In this document: positions 1 through 9,983 of the stretch, piece after piece
Layout of the letters: every line of letters starts with the position of its first letter
Numbering within the stretch: position 1 is the first letter of the stretch
DNA from: Alloascoidea africana
Taxonomy: Eukaryota; Ascomycota; Alloascoideomycetes; Alloascoideales; Alloascoideaceae
Assembly: GCA_030581615.1 (NCBI GenBank)
Contig: JAKTTT010000089.1
Coordinates: 1-63,360, forward strand
Length of the DNA stretch: 63,360 nt
Reading direction: 5' to 3'
The notes under the pieces: model-generated
The model's database searches: none
What the model saw: only the letters and a program-made list of their open reading frames with translations
What the model was told of the DNA's origin: nothing
Program-made: the position numbers and the translations under genes

Positions 1-1357
1 ACACGGAGACCGTATGAACTAACAAAGGTTTTCGACTATTTTGGTCGAACGGAAACTGTAATTTCCGGGAGCGGACGAGGAGCGTGACGTCGTGATCGTC
101 CAAGAAATCCAGTCCGACGACTGCAGTCGCACCGGCTGCTAAATGGAGTGGTGTCACGTAGAACGTGATTTGATATTCTCGTCCATTAACAATCACAGAG
201 GAGTGGGACCGTTGTTCGGGGACAATGGTAGAGAATTTGCCGAACCGGATGTGAATCATCCGTCCGGTCACTTCTACCGGAAAATCATTTTTCGCCGCGA
301 ATGTTGCATCCAGCAGGGATGCATCCGATCCCGTGTCGATAAGGCAAGAAGCTGGAACGCCTTGCGCATTTGGTAAGGATAAAAATAATTCATCTACAAA
401 GTGGGTAGGGCGGTCGTTTTTTTCGATCACCGGAGAGTAAGCGGACTCAGAGGCTTCGTTACTATTTAATGCGGTATGTACGTCGGTTTCCGACGATGAG
501 ACTGCGGCGTGCTGAATCCGAATCGTTTGATCTGGTCGGCGATTCTTATTAAGCTTTTTCTTTCCGTAGCCTCGACCATGACCATGTCCTGTCTGTGGTC
601 TTGTGCGGGAGTCGTTTCGGGCGACTTCGGACGGCACATTCAGCAGGACCAAGATCTTTCCAAAGTAGATCTTGTAATCTCTAAAATTTTTTGGGATAAG
701 GGCGGCTTTGGCAATGGCCTCTTTAACGTCCTTAGTGCGACGGTCTGTGCTTGATTCAGCCGTAGTCATGGCTTGAATGTGTTCGCGGACCTTGGCCACC
801 ACTGCTGGGTAGACTCGGAGTTGTTTGTAGACCAACATTTGTAAAAGGACCCAAAAGGGGAACTCAGGGAGCCGAATATTGCTTGCTTTTTCGAACAGGT
901 TGAGGATGTCTCCCCTAGTGTGACAGATGGGGAGACCCAGCAGTTTTGACAATTCCCTGTCCCCTTCTTCGCAAATCAACACCGGATCTTCGACCCGATC
1001 GGCTCCTAGAAACCACTCCAGGAAGGCTGTATCGGAAGAGAAGGCTAGGATCGTTTCCTGGTGTTCGGTGCAGAATTTGCGTGTGGCATCGTCCACCGCC
1101 GCATCGTACAACGCCTCGTAGAGATGTTCTGCGGACCAGGAGATGGGCTGCAGATATCTTTGGAGTTTTGTGTGCACCGCTAACCGACTCTGAAACACAG
1201 TCCAGTCACTGAACCGTTTGTACTGGCGATCTAGTTTCGCTGTCCTCCGTTCTTGGCGCTTGGCCAGCGTAGTAAGGCGAACAAAAGTCGCCAGATCCAA
1301 GGTGGGATTAGGCTGATTGTTGTCGTCAGACGACGATTCTTGTTCGTTTTCCGACAT
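1..1357 (-). CDS. Retrotransposon gag-protease polyprotein, partial
   Basis: The frame opens at an ATG about 90 bp inside the LTR and stays open to the window edge (about 452 codons). The first part is a gag-like region without a recognised domain. It ends in a short glycine/arginine/lysine-rich patch (about 535-590), which may take the RNA-binding role that a CCHC knuckle plays in other elements; no CCHC knuckle is seen. The protease follows, with the active-site motif LIDTGSDAS near 320-350 and a GLDFL stretch near 80-95. Gag and protease share one frame. Pol is expected beyond the window. Confidence 0.75.
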   Translation of the reverse strand, partial: MSENEQESSSDDNNQPNPTLDLATFVRLTTLAKRQERRTAKLDRQYKRFSDWTVFQSRLAVHTKLQRYLQPISWSAEHLYEALYDAAVDDATRKFCTEHQETILAFSSDTAFLEWFLGADRVEDPVLICEEGDRELSKLLGLPICHTRGDILNLFEKASNIRLPEFPFWVLLQMLVYKQLRVYPAVVAKVREHIQAMTTAESSTDRRTKDVKEAIAKAALIPKNFRDYKIYFGKILVLLNVPSEVARNDSRTRPQTGHGHGRGYGKKKLNKNRRPDQTIRIQHAAVSSSETDVHTALNSNEASESAYSPVIEKNDRPTHFVDELFLSLPNAQGVPASCLIDTGSDASLLDATFAAKNDFPVEVTGRMIHIRFGKFSTIVPEQRSHSSVIVNGREYQITFYVTPLHLAAGATAVVGLDFLDDHDVTLLVRSRKLQFPFDQNSRKPLLVHTVSV

Positions 1358-1444
1358 GAAAGGATTGAAAAGAAGAGAAGAAGAAGAAAGGTAAAGTGTA
1401 GCAGAGCAGTATAGTTATTTGAAATACCCGAGGAACGACCTCCA

Positions 1445-1590
1445 TGTAAGGGTTCGGGGAGCTATACGTTCACAAATCACACACTTATCTTGATGATGTC
1501 CATTTCTATATAGGAACTAGGCTGTTTATATAGAGAAATGGCTCGGCTAAAACCGGGATGCCGTGAGGCAAGGACATCCGGAACCTAACA
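1445..1590 (-). repeat. 5' LTR of the retrotransposon (about 146 bp)
   Basis: The stretch starts TGTTAGG on the minus strand and ends CTTACA, giving the usual TGT...ACA inverted ends. It contains TATATA-rich sequence suitable for a promoter. Directly inside it the minus strand reads TGGAGGTCGTTCC, which begins with TGG as a tRNA primer-binding site should. The other LTR is outside the window, so the boundaries come from the terminal motifs only. Confidence 0.6.
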
Positions 1591-2090
1591 TACACCACTA
1601 CTATTACAAAAGACATCTATTGAAAGAAAGAAAAATGGGGCTTTCTTAACAGTTGGATCAAATTATCCAAAATACAAAACTTCAAAGAAAAACGAATGCT
1701 CATTCCAATTGAGTGAAATAATGAGAGAGAGAGAATCGTATCAAAAAAAAGTTTGAAATTTCTTGTATGACACTGACAAACCAAAAACATGATTCTAATT
1801 GAATCATCATAATGAGTGCCTAATCTATCGTAACTTAACAAAAAAAGCCTCTGCTATTTGTAATCTTCCACAAACAAATTTTTAATCCCAAGCGCTTGTT
1901 TACAAAAGTTACAAAAACCTATACTTTCATGGAAAATCCTGTTTGCAACCAAGAAATCTAAGGTTCATGCGTGTGTAAATCTCAGCACAGTGTTTTCTTT
2001 GGATTTGATTTTTCTGGTGTCTGGAGGTGACACACACGATTCAAAGCAAGTTGAGCAGGAGCAGCAAGAAAAAGTGTATGGGACAGAGTA
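1591..2090. other. Intergenic, retrotransposon flank and promoter of the RRM gene
   Basis: AT-rich sequence between the LTR and the RRM gene. No gene is seen. An ATG at 2078 opens a six-codon upstream frame that overlaps the chosen start of the RRM gene and could dampen its translation. Confidence 0.4.
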
Positions 2091-4074
2091 ATGATTAGAC
2101 CCAGAAGACGCTCGGGTAAGCCTTTTGTTGGTTTGCTGACATTATTCCAGAGCGGGTGGACTAACTGGATTCGAGAGTGTAATAGCAAGTCCAGAGCGCT
2201 TCCGGTCGAATTCACCTCGTGCCGAGGAGGGCGAAGTGGTCCTGTATCAACTTGGAGTGAAAGAGGAACAAAATGATTTGGATGATTGGAGAACAGCACC
2301 AGTAGATCCAACAGATGTTCAAGAAAGAGAATTTCAAACCGGAGTTAGTGTGAAAGAGGAGGAGGAATCAACAAGAGATCCGCGATTGTTCTCCACAGGG
2401 GAAGAAGTTAACCGTGATGAGGGTATCCGTGTAAAAGAGGAACCAACTACAGATCCACGGATCCCCCAACGACAAGAAGAGGATAGTAATAACAATGTTT
2501 ATGTGAAACAAGAAGAACCATCTAGAGATCCACGTTTTCCCACAAATGATGATGATATACGAGTGAAACAAGAACAAACGAGAGATTCTCGAATTTTCAA
2601 CGAACAATCCCTACAGGAGAGAACAACACGACCTTGTAAGTTCCTTTTTATATCGAATTAAAAAACTTTTGGTTCGTTTGGGACTAACTGGATTTGAAAT
2701 AAATATGTTCTAGCAAGTCCAGAAGGGTTTGAATCTGAGTTTTTTGATAGTGAAGATGAAATAGTATTGTTCCCTGTGCCAGTGGTGCTGGAGGTACCAG
2801 AAGAGCCACAAGAGCCACAAGTTAAACAGGAAAATATCGAGGAGAATATGATACAAAGAATACATGAGAATGTTAATAATCGGCATTCCAGTATAGTGGA
2901 TGAGACCGCTCGGCTGCCGCCAACTCCAACTCCAACACCAGCAACAGCAACAGCAACCGCAACCGCAACCGCAACCGCAACCGCACCCGCAACCGCACCG
3001 ACGCCTACAACGAGTACAGCACCTACTTCGTCGGTTACATCGTTACCTACTGCTCCTAGGTATTGGAAGCCTGATGGAGGAGACAAAGATTTGGACAACG
3101 ATGGCAGAAGTCTGTTTGTTAAAGGGATAACACGGACAGTTAGGGAACCAGAGCTCGTTCATCTATTTTCACAATGTGGTAGAGTCCTAAAATGTCAAAT
3201 AATGCTGGATCAGGAAACACAAGAATCGCGTGGGTTTGCATTTGTTACAATGTCTAGACTTGACGAGGCCAATAATGCGATGAGGACATTTACAGGTTTC
3301 AAATTCAACGACAGCGTTCTCAAGGTTACAAAGGCAAGGAAGAAGAAACCCCCCGTGATGCCTGTGGCTATGAGAAGCCTGGACCAGATCATGCCCCAAA
3401 GGCCCTCCAGTGATAGACATACAAATGAAAGAGAAGATGGGGTTGGAAGTCTGGCGTACCGTGAACGGGAAGAAGTCGGGAGCTTTTCTGCCAGGCTTGC
3501 AGGACATGACGGCCGCGAAGCACTTAGAGGTCAGGCATCGCTGCCACAGATACCACCTCGTGTTGAACGAGCTTCCCGTGGACGGGAAGGGGCGACAAGT
3601 CTGGAGGCCCGGATCGGTAAAAACGTGAATCGTGGTGGAGCTTTTAGAGGTCGAGGATTGCCGACCTTGTCCCGGGGTGGTAATGGCAGTAGAGCATATC
3701 GGGAACGAGAGGCACTGGAAAACCGGAGACCTGTGCAGGAAGGGCGCAGTTCGCATAGAGGAAAGGCATCATTCCGTGATGGTGATCGAGGCAGATACAA
3801 ACGCGGTGGTGGCCGGCAAACCCGTGGTAATGGAAGTGGCAGTGGTAAACAAGGCCGTGGTCGATTTGACGTGTATGTTCCGAGCCTCAATACTTCTGGA
3901 CAGTACGATAGTCATCGGTATCCAGCGGGACATTTTAGAGAGCGGGATGTAGAAAGATCCATCTTTGGAGAAGAATGGCTTCCACCTGGAGAGAAGAAAG
4001 ACGAAGATAAGGATAAAGAGGAAGAAGATTCAGATGAAGGTTATCGATCTACTTCTTCTTCTCCTTTTTACTGA
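2091..4074 (+). CDS. SR-like RNA-binding protein with one RRM, three exons
   Basis: Exons 2091-2115, 2186-2635 and 2714-4074 join in phase to a 611-residue protein. The introns (70 and 78 nt) have GTAAGC/GTAAGT donors, a GGACTAAC branch region and TAG acceptors. Residues about 26-140 hold tandem units with a VK[EQ]E core followed by RDPR-like tails. A PT/AT dipeptide tract follows at about 228-260. A canonical RRM lies near 291-370 (RNP2 LFVKGI, RNP1 RGFAFVTM) and resembles Transformer-2 type RRMs. The C-terminal third is rich in RGG, RGR and R-E-R-E and ends in an acidic serine tail. The architecture suggests a nuclear splicing or mRNP factor; the exact orthologue is not recognised. Exon 1 codes only eight residues, and an upstream non-coding exon cannot be excluded. 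Confidence 0.8.
2246..2590 (+). repeat. Tandem VKxE (SUMO-consensus-like) protein repeat in exon 2
   Basis: Five copies of VKEE or VKQE fall at about residues 33, 64, 91, 115 and 135 of the RRM protein, most followed by a [RT]DPR or RDSR tail; a sixth (VKQE) lies just past the intron near residue 195. Each matches the known SUMO-acceptor consensus psi-K-x-E. Whether they are modified is inference. Confidence 0.6.
2923..3008 (+). repeat. CAACCG/CAACAG hexanucleotide tract coding Ala-Thr/Pro-Thr repeats
   Basis: A hexanucleotide-rich tract inside the RRM gene codes a low-complexity spacer of alternating threonine with proline or alanine, just before the RRM. Length variation between strains is likely. 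Confidence 0.8.
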
Positions 4075-4898
4075 AATAATTGCATAAACAAAAACATAAA
4101 ACAAAAAAACAAAAAAAATGAACAATGATAAACGATAAACGATAAAAAATTGAACAATGAAGGGGGATTGATTACAAAAGAATGCTTTGTGATTTTTTAA
4201 AACCATTCAGTACAAACCTACTGGGGATGGACATGAATTCTACCAAACCATAGATTACTCCATAATAATGTCTTGTATAATGTATTGTAATGTTCTTTGC
4301 TAAACAATTTGTTTTCGGTTTTACGAAATCCTTCCTTCCAATGGTTTTGTGAATGTTACAAAAAATGTCACCTGGTTCAAAGCTCTTTCCTTGGTCCCGT
4401 AAAAACGGCAGGAAGAATGAATGATTCGGCACATCTTTTCTTTTATTTACTTTTTCCATCCATTCTGAATAGAGTAAGGAAGGAACAAGGTCTAACAAAA
4501 AATGTAACCGTGCTATCTTGTTTTCGAAGTTATACCCTCATAATCATCCCTTCTTCAAACATGGTTTCTGTTTTTAAAGCCAACAACAACAATAACAACA
4601 ACTCAACTCAACTCAACTCGTGTGAGAATAATTGAGTTTTCCCAAACTGTATGCACACCATTGTATTATTTTGCTGCGCTAATATTCACATAGTTTCCGT
4701 GCGCGTGAGCAGCAGATCTGGTATTACATTGCAATTTCACACAGACTTGGAACAAGGTTTAAGGCTAATTTTCCGTTTTATAAAGTTAATCTTCAACTCA
4801 CTTACTCTCACTCACGCCGCTAGTGTGTGTGTGTGTGAACGTACTCTGAAAGAGAAGGTAAGTTGTTTGTTTTGTAGTTAGTACAAGGCGTAGGAAAC

Positions 4899-5210
4899 AT
4901 GAACCTGAATCGGGCAGCGTTTGCTATTCTGAGAAATTCCATTCTTTTCAGACTAAAAACGATTTATACATTACCTCCTCCCCTACCACAATGTTTCCAC
5001 ACTCTACCTTCACTTGATGGTTCCAGGCCAAGTGTAAGCACAATTCGCTCATGTGAGGCTGTAAACCCGAGCAGGTTTGAACTATTCTGATTTCCTATTT
5101 TTGTGTTCATGTATTTATGCCTGTAAAGGACATTATCATCTAACAATTTGTATTCAGCTCCTGCTCAAGCACGGTCAAGATCAACGCTGCTCTTTGGAAA
5201 CCAGAAATGA
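4899..5210 (+). CDS. Candidate small spliced ORF, unknown
   Basis: An ATG at 4899 opens a basic, acid-poor stretch (MNLNRAAFAILRNSILFRLK) like a mitochondrial presequence. A candidate intron ends with CTAAC at 5140-5144 and CAG at 5155-5157. Donor GTGTAA at 5032 gives a 61-residue product ending at the TGA at 5208-5210; the better donor GTAAGC at 5034 gives a different, longer frame. No family is recognised. It may be chance. Confidence 0.22.
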
Positions 5211-5400
5211 GCAAGCAATGACTGGCCAACATAAGAAACAGGTATATAGATGCAGGACGTTATTACCGTTATTCCCATGCAGAAAAAGTGCAGGAAACTT
5301 TGGTTCTCCTCCTGTTTTGCTTCTTTTGGGTCAGACCGCCAGTTTTGTCAGCGGCAGAGTCAGCAATAGATGTAAAGAGGCAGAAGCAAAGCAAGAGCAT

Positions 5401-5424
5401 AGGCATAGGCATAGGCATAGGCAT
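5401..5424 (+). repeat. AGGCAT hexanucleotide microsatellite
   Basis: About four perfect copies of AGGCAT in tandem in non-coding sequence. Confidence 0.85.
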
Positions 5425-7852
5425 AAGTAGAAGCAAAAGCATTCTGTCATTTCTTTTTCATTCTTCGCGAAGATCTGTGATACCCGCTGAGCACAAACGA
5501 CCCGCCTTTTCTTTTGTACTCAATTTTTTTTTTTTGCACAATGACGTTGACCGTTTTCTGTCTTAGCGTGTGGCTAGTTGTATAGAGTACGTTTGCCGAC
5601 TATTTTAGATTCATGAAAGACCGATTAGATGTTATGGGAAAAACCTACGGGTTAGTAACAGATTACATTTTTGCCAAGAGGTAGAGCATTTGGACATTTG
5701 GCCCGGGGTTTCTCTTTTGTACACAACTGAAAAATGATGATGACACAGCCTAACATTGCTAGCCCACACAGCTCAAATATAGGCTCGTCTCGCTAAAGCA
5801 GATGAGGTCCTCCGAGGGGCCGAGTCCGAGCAGCACGGGCATGCTGTTTCTGGCAGAGAAGAACGAAGACGCTGATGGAGCGAAGCGCAGCGACCCGGTT
5901 GGCGAAAGCCATGCGGGTCTTTTGTCCACATACAGAGGACATTTTAGCCGAGTTTATTGGACGCTGCGCCAGCCTCACATGCCCATCTTTCAACTTTGAA
6001 CTGTGAAGCTTGAACTTTGAAGTTTGAAATGGGCGAGAGACGGGAGCTTTGACGTTGGCCCAATCGCAGCGCCGAAAATTACGTTTGTTCTAGGCTCACT
6101 GGCCACCGCCCCAAGACGGTGGCTACCGGCCCCTAAGAGCAAAGCAGACCGAGACATTTTGTGCACTTTACAACTTGGGCATTTCTGGATTTGTAGATGC
6201 CACCACCACCACCACCACCATCATCAATTGAGCCGCCGGTGCCATCCCTTTATTGAGCTGTGGTGTTTCATGGGTGGTTTGGGTAGGTTAAACGTACTGT
6301 AGATTCTATTCTCGCTTTTCCGAGCACCAAATGGGAAAAGAGAGCAAAAATCAGTTAACCGATGTTCTTATCCTAGCAATTGAACATTTAACGCTGGGGC
6401 CCAATATAGTTGTCATTTGGACTAAAGCGTTTCTTGATTGTTTGACATAAATTCGCTGGACAAAGTATTCACCACAGTCCAGTTTTACCATTATGTCACT
6501 CTCCACCATAATACAATTTATGCTGAATACAGATAAAAATACGAATTAAATGAAAATGGAATAGATAGATAGTTTCTAGGTTACAGGGTTAAAGAATACA
6601 CAATCTCTTTTTTTACTTAGTGTTCTGGAAAACCATAAAGTCAAAAGAAACCAATTGGATATCACAAACCGTTGAGCGAAGAGCAGCACTGACGCTGATG
6701 TGGGGGTCATTCAGTTCCACTCAATACAGAAAAGATAAATGTACATGCTATATTGAACAAAACGCCCTTGATTGTTAATTCTTTGAATGCTCACTTGTAT
6801 ATTAATTGGCGAGAAACGTGTTTTGTCATCTTTAGTGTAGTTTTTGTTCTGGAAGCTAGATGTAGAGTAGCTGCTGGTGCTTAATACGGGTACTACATGG
6901 CCAAAACAATCCTGTAAACAAAAGGCTAACATGGTGGTAGGTTGATTGATAGAGAGAGATAGCTAGATAGCTAAGCGATCAATAGATAAATAGACAAGTG
7001 GATCAGCAGATGTCGCCTAAGCAATCAGATTTGCCTATGAAATAGAATTGACCAAGCTTCTTACATATCCACCAAGCACAGTTGGCCTATTTCTGTGAAA
7101 AACCGGGCTTGTTCTGTGTTCCATTTACTCTCCAAATCTACCCCAAGACCTGGATAAAGAAATGTATTCTCTCACCCACAATGGATATTCCTGCTCAGGA
7201 GATTTTCTACGCCTACAGAGCCCAAGTCCCATTGGACCTACTAGGATAGAGGGTAACTTCATGCTAAAAGCTTAATTAACGTTAAAGCGAAAGTAACCTT
7301 TGCCGTTTTCATCGTATAGCCATGTACTGGCCATGAAGACTCTGACAGCATAGCCAAAAGCACAGCACAACCTCACGCAGCAGCACCCCGGTGCAGAGCA
7401 CCAGCACTCGACACCCACCACTGCCCAGCCGACCTATTGTTGTCTCTACTCGCACGCCTGTTTTTGCGATCCCAGGCCTCGAGGACTGGCGGCTGGCGGT
7501 CCTGGAGTCTGGGGCCCGGGCAGCAGACCAGGGCCTGGAGCCGGATCCCACCCGAATCTAAACAGGGATGCGCCTGGTGCGGCTCGGAAACCATAATTTA
7601 TACCGCATCTGGAAATCCCGAAAGGGAAAAGAAAGACCCGTCGGACATTGGCCCAAGCTTAAATGAATGCAAAAAATCCGTCTAATAAATATAAAGCCCC
7701 TTGTTGGTCCTCCTCGCACTTCTCCTGTTTCTGCTCCTACTACCGCTCTTTTCCATCTTTGCTTTTTGCTTCTCCATTCTATAGAAGATAAATCATTAAA
7801 AAATAATAATAATAAGAAGCAAAAGAAAGTAGCAATCTCTTCCCACCTCAAA

Positions 7853-9217
7853 ATGCAAGAAGTTCAACGCCATTCCAACTCTTCAATAGACCCCAAAACA
7901 GGAGGCCATGGCCATTTTTCACCCCTGTTTGGTTTCTCCGATTCAAATCATACGCCTACGCCCATTACGCCCTCAAGCAGCCCATTCACACTTTCAAAGC
8001 CAATTAATATCAACAATAAAGATACGAAAAGTAATAGTGCCTCGTCGGGCCCCGGCGCTGTAAAGCTAAGACGCGAGTCCATCGCCCATTCCGCTGGGAT
8101 CGGAGGGGTAAGCTGGGGTCATATCAGCGTCGGAAGCTGGATCCGAGGTGAAGAGTAAGTCTCTCTGCCCCCTCTAATATTTCATCCTTTTTTTTTTTTT
8201 GTTCTTTGTCTTGAAGTTCTCCTCAATGTGCTGCTGTTTTGGGCCTGTGCTAACATTGAAATTTGGAAAAGACATCCGTTGTCCGGCTTTGTCCCCACGA
8301 ATGCAAATGACACACTAGAAAACTCGTATTCAAAATCACCTTTGGCGCTAAATACCTCTTTCTACTTGCCGAATCTCGAGACACAGTACTGTAAGAACTA
8401 CAACTGCTGCGGCACCCTGTTATCCAATCTTCACGACTTGCTGAGACACTATGAAGAGAGCCATATTGTCGGCGCAGCCTCTAAATCGCCCAAACAATCA
8501 TCTTCTCCGACTTTAGGTCCAGTTAGAGCAGCCACCTCCCGAGCAGGAGCTCCTCCATCAGGAGGTGCTACCAGCCATATCGGGAACCATGCAGGCTACT
8601 CGTACTCGACTCAATATAGCAACGAGGCCGTCTCCACAAACGACATTTTCCTCTTCTCCCAGAGCATTGTGGGCAACGGAAGCTCGAGCTCCGAAGATTC
8701 TCTCGACACACTCGCCTATAGACCGCTGTTTAGGAACAACGATGACGACGAGGATGATCGTGCCGCCGGAGATTACGATGATGACGATGATGACATTGCG
8801 ATGGATCTGGGATCCGATATCCTCATTTCGATTCCAGACTTGAACGAGAAACCTTCTGCCCGCAACCTTCTCAGCGATTCGGAGCCAGTGACTGGATGCA
8901 TCAGCAGCCCGGGGAAAAACCTCTACGTGCTGGCAAAAGAAGAGCATCGCCCATTCAAGTGTCCAGTGATAGGGTGCTCCAAGAATTATAAAAACCTGAA
9001 TGGTCTGAAATACCACAAACTGCATGGCCATCAGGGACAGAAGCTTCGCAAGAATGAAGACGGATCTTATTCGATTATCGACCCCGAGTCTAATGCTCCA
9101 TACCCAGAAGGAAGCGATATGATCGAAAAGGAGAAGCCATACAGGTGCGAAATTTGTGGGAAACGATACAAGAATATGAACGGGCTAAAGTATCACAGAG
9201 GCCATTCACATCTCTAA
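7853..9217 (+). CDS. SFP1: SFP1-like C2H2 zinc-finger regulator of ribosome biogenesis, two exons
   Basis: Exons 7853-8154 and 8272-9217 join in phase to 415 residues. The donor is GTAAGT at 8155, the branch point TGCTAAC at 8248-8254 and the acceptor AAAG at 8271. The nearer AG at 8216 would put a stop into the frame, so it is rejected. Features match the Sfp1 family: a WGHISVGSW motif at the end of exon 1, a divergent finger (YCKNYNCCG...HYEESH) early in exon 2, an acidic aspartate-rich middle, and the paired C-terminal fingers with the repeated NGLKYH signature. In S. cerevisiae Sfp1 moves to the nucleus under TORC1/PKA and activates ribosomal-protein and ribosome-biogenesis genes. It converges with the kinesin gene. 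Confidence 0.9.
8155..8271 (+). other. Intron of SFP1
   Basis: GTAAGT donor, a long T tract near 8188-8200, branch point TGCTAAC and AAAG acceptor 17 nt past the branch. A decoy AG after the T tract (8215-8216) lies upstream of the branch point. The phase (two bases before, one after) fits only the 8272 acceptor. Confidence 0.8.
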
Positions 9218-9983
9218 GTTGTCCTTTATTCTTCTCCTCTTTCTTTTCAATATCTTTATTTGGTCCTCTGATCTTTTGAGGGTTTTGCATATATCCCTTG
9301 CTCATATCTTCTATCTAATATCTATTATCCAGCTTTTTTTTTTTCACAGTTCCACAAAGGTGCTGTTTCACCCACCCTCCTCATTTTTATCATTCACCCC
9401 ATTCCAATGATACATCTACTGTTACTGACTTTTGCGATCCTGGTGTCTACCACTTCTTTTGAATGACTATTAACTTGACTGTATTTTTTCTGTGTATATA
9501 TCCTCTTTTTTTTTCCCTCATCTTTATTTTGAAGCTCCTGTTGGTTGATTGGATTGATCAGTCTCGTTCCTCTTGCTATGGCTCTTCTTTGTTTCAAGGT
9601 GGCTATAAAAATGCAGAACTGGGTTGTTTGTGTCTTTATATAGATATTTAGGTCTCTTTTTGTCCTCCCCCTCTCATCTTCACTTTCTATCTTCACACTT
9701 TTTTTTTTACTTTTTATTATTCTGGCATTGTTTAAAAAGTTTGCGGAGTTTTCTTTCATCGTCGTCGTTCACTTTGACTTTAATATAATATCATCCTCCT
9801 GTCTATTATTTAGTCTGATTAAGACATGTGTAATAGTAGCAGTATGCTTCGCTAGATATAGCATTCCTATCTAAACCTCTAATCATCATAGTACAAAAAA
9901 ATCAATCATTAAGGATGCGTAGTAGATGCGAGAAACTAATGCTAATGAGCATAAAAATAAAAATAAAAATTGCTGCGAGATAA
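9218..9983. other. Convergent intergenic region, SFP1 and kinesin 3' ends
   Basis: T-rich then A-rich sequence between two stop codons facing each other. It should hold both 3' UTRs and polyadenylation signals. No gene is seen. Confidence 0.5.

Larger units (their letters stand above)
1..1590 (-). mobile_element. LTR retrotransposon, 5' part, probably Ty3/Gypsy type
   Basis: On the minus strand a short LTR is followed by a long open frame with a gag-like region and then a retroviral-type aspartic protease. The element runs off the left edge of the window, so reverse transcriptase, RNase H, integrase and the 3' LTR cannot be seen. The visible coding part is uninterrupted, so this part looks whole and probably young. 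Assignment to Ty3/Gypsy rests on the protease style (DTGS motif, later a GLDFL stretch) and is not certain without pol. Confidence 0.8.
4075..7852. other. Long stretch without a confident gene
   Basis: About 3.8 kb between the RRM gene and SFP1. It contains short microsatellites (AAC near 4570-4600, AGGCAT at 5401-5424, CAC near 6198) and a GC-rich block near 5800-6150 and 7340-7570. The right part should be the SFP1 promoter, which is typically long for regulators of growth. One weak small-ORF candidate is listed separately. No tRNA box A/B pair was found. Confidence 0.4.

Noticed and set aside
2658-3098. Antisense frame with Val-Ala repeats
   Set aside because: Shadow of the Pro-Thr/Ala-Thr repeat in the RRM gene.
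5680-5720. ACATTTGG near 5690 suggesting U6 snRNA
   Set aside because: No ACAGAGA box or other U6 sequence follows.
5793-5999. GC-rich block as an RNase P or SRP RNA gene
   Set aside because: The conserved core motifs of these RNAs were not found.
8215-8216. AG after the T tract as SFP1 acceptor
   Set aside because: Joining there gives a stop within about a dozen codons and loses the finger region.
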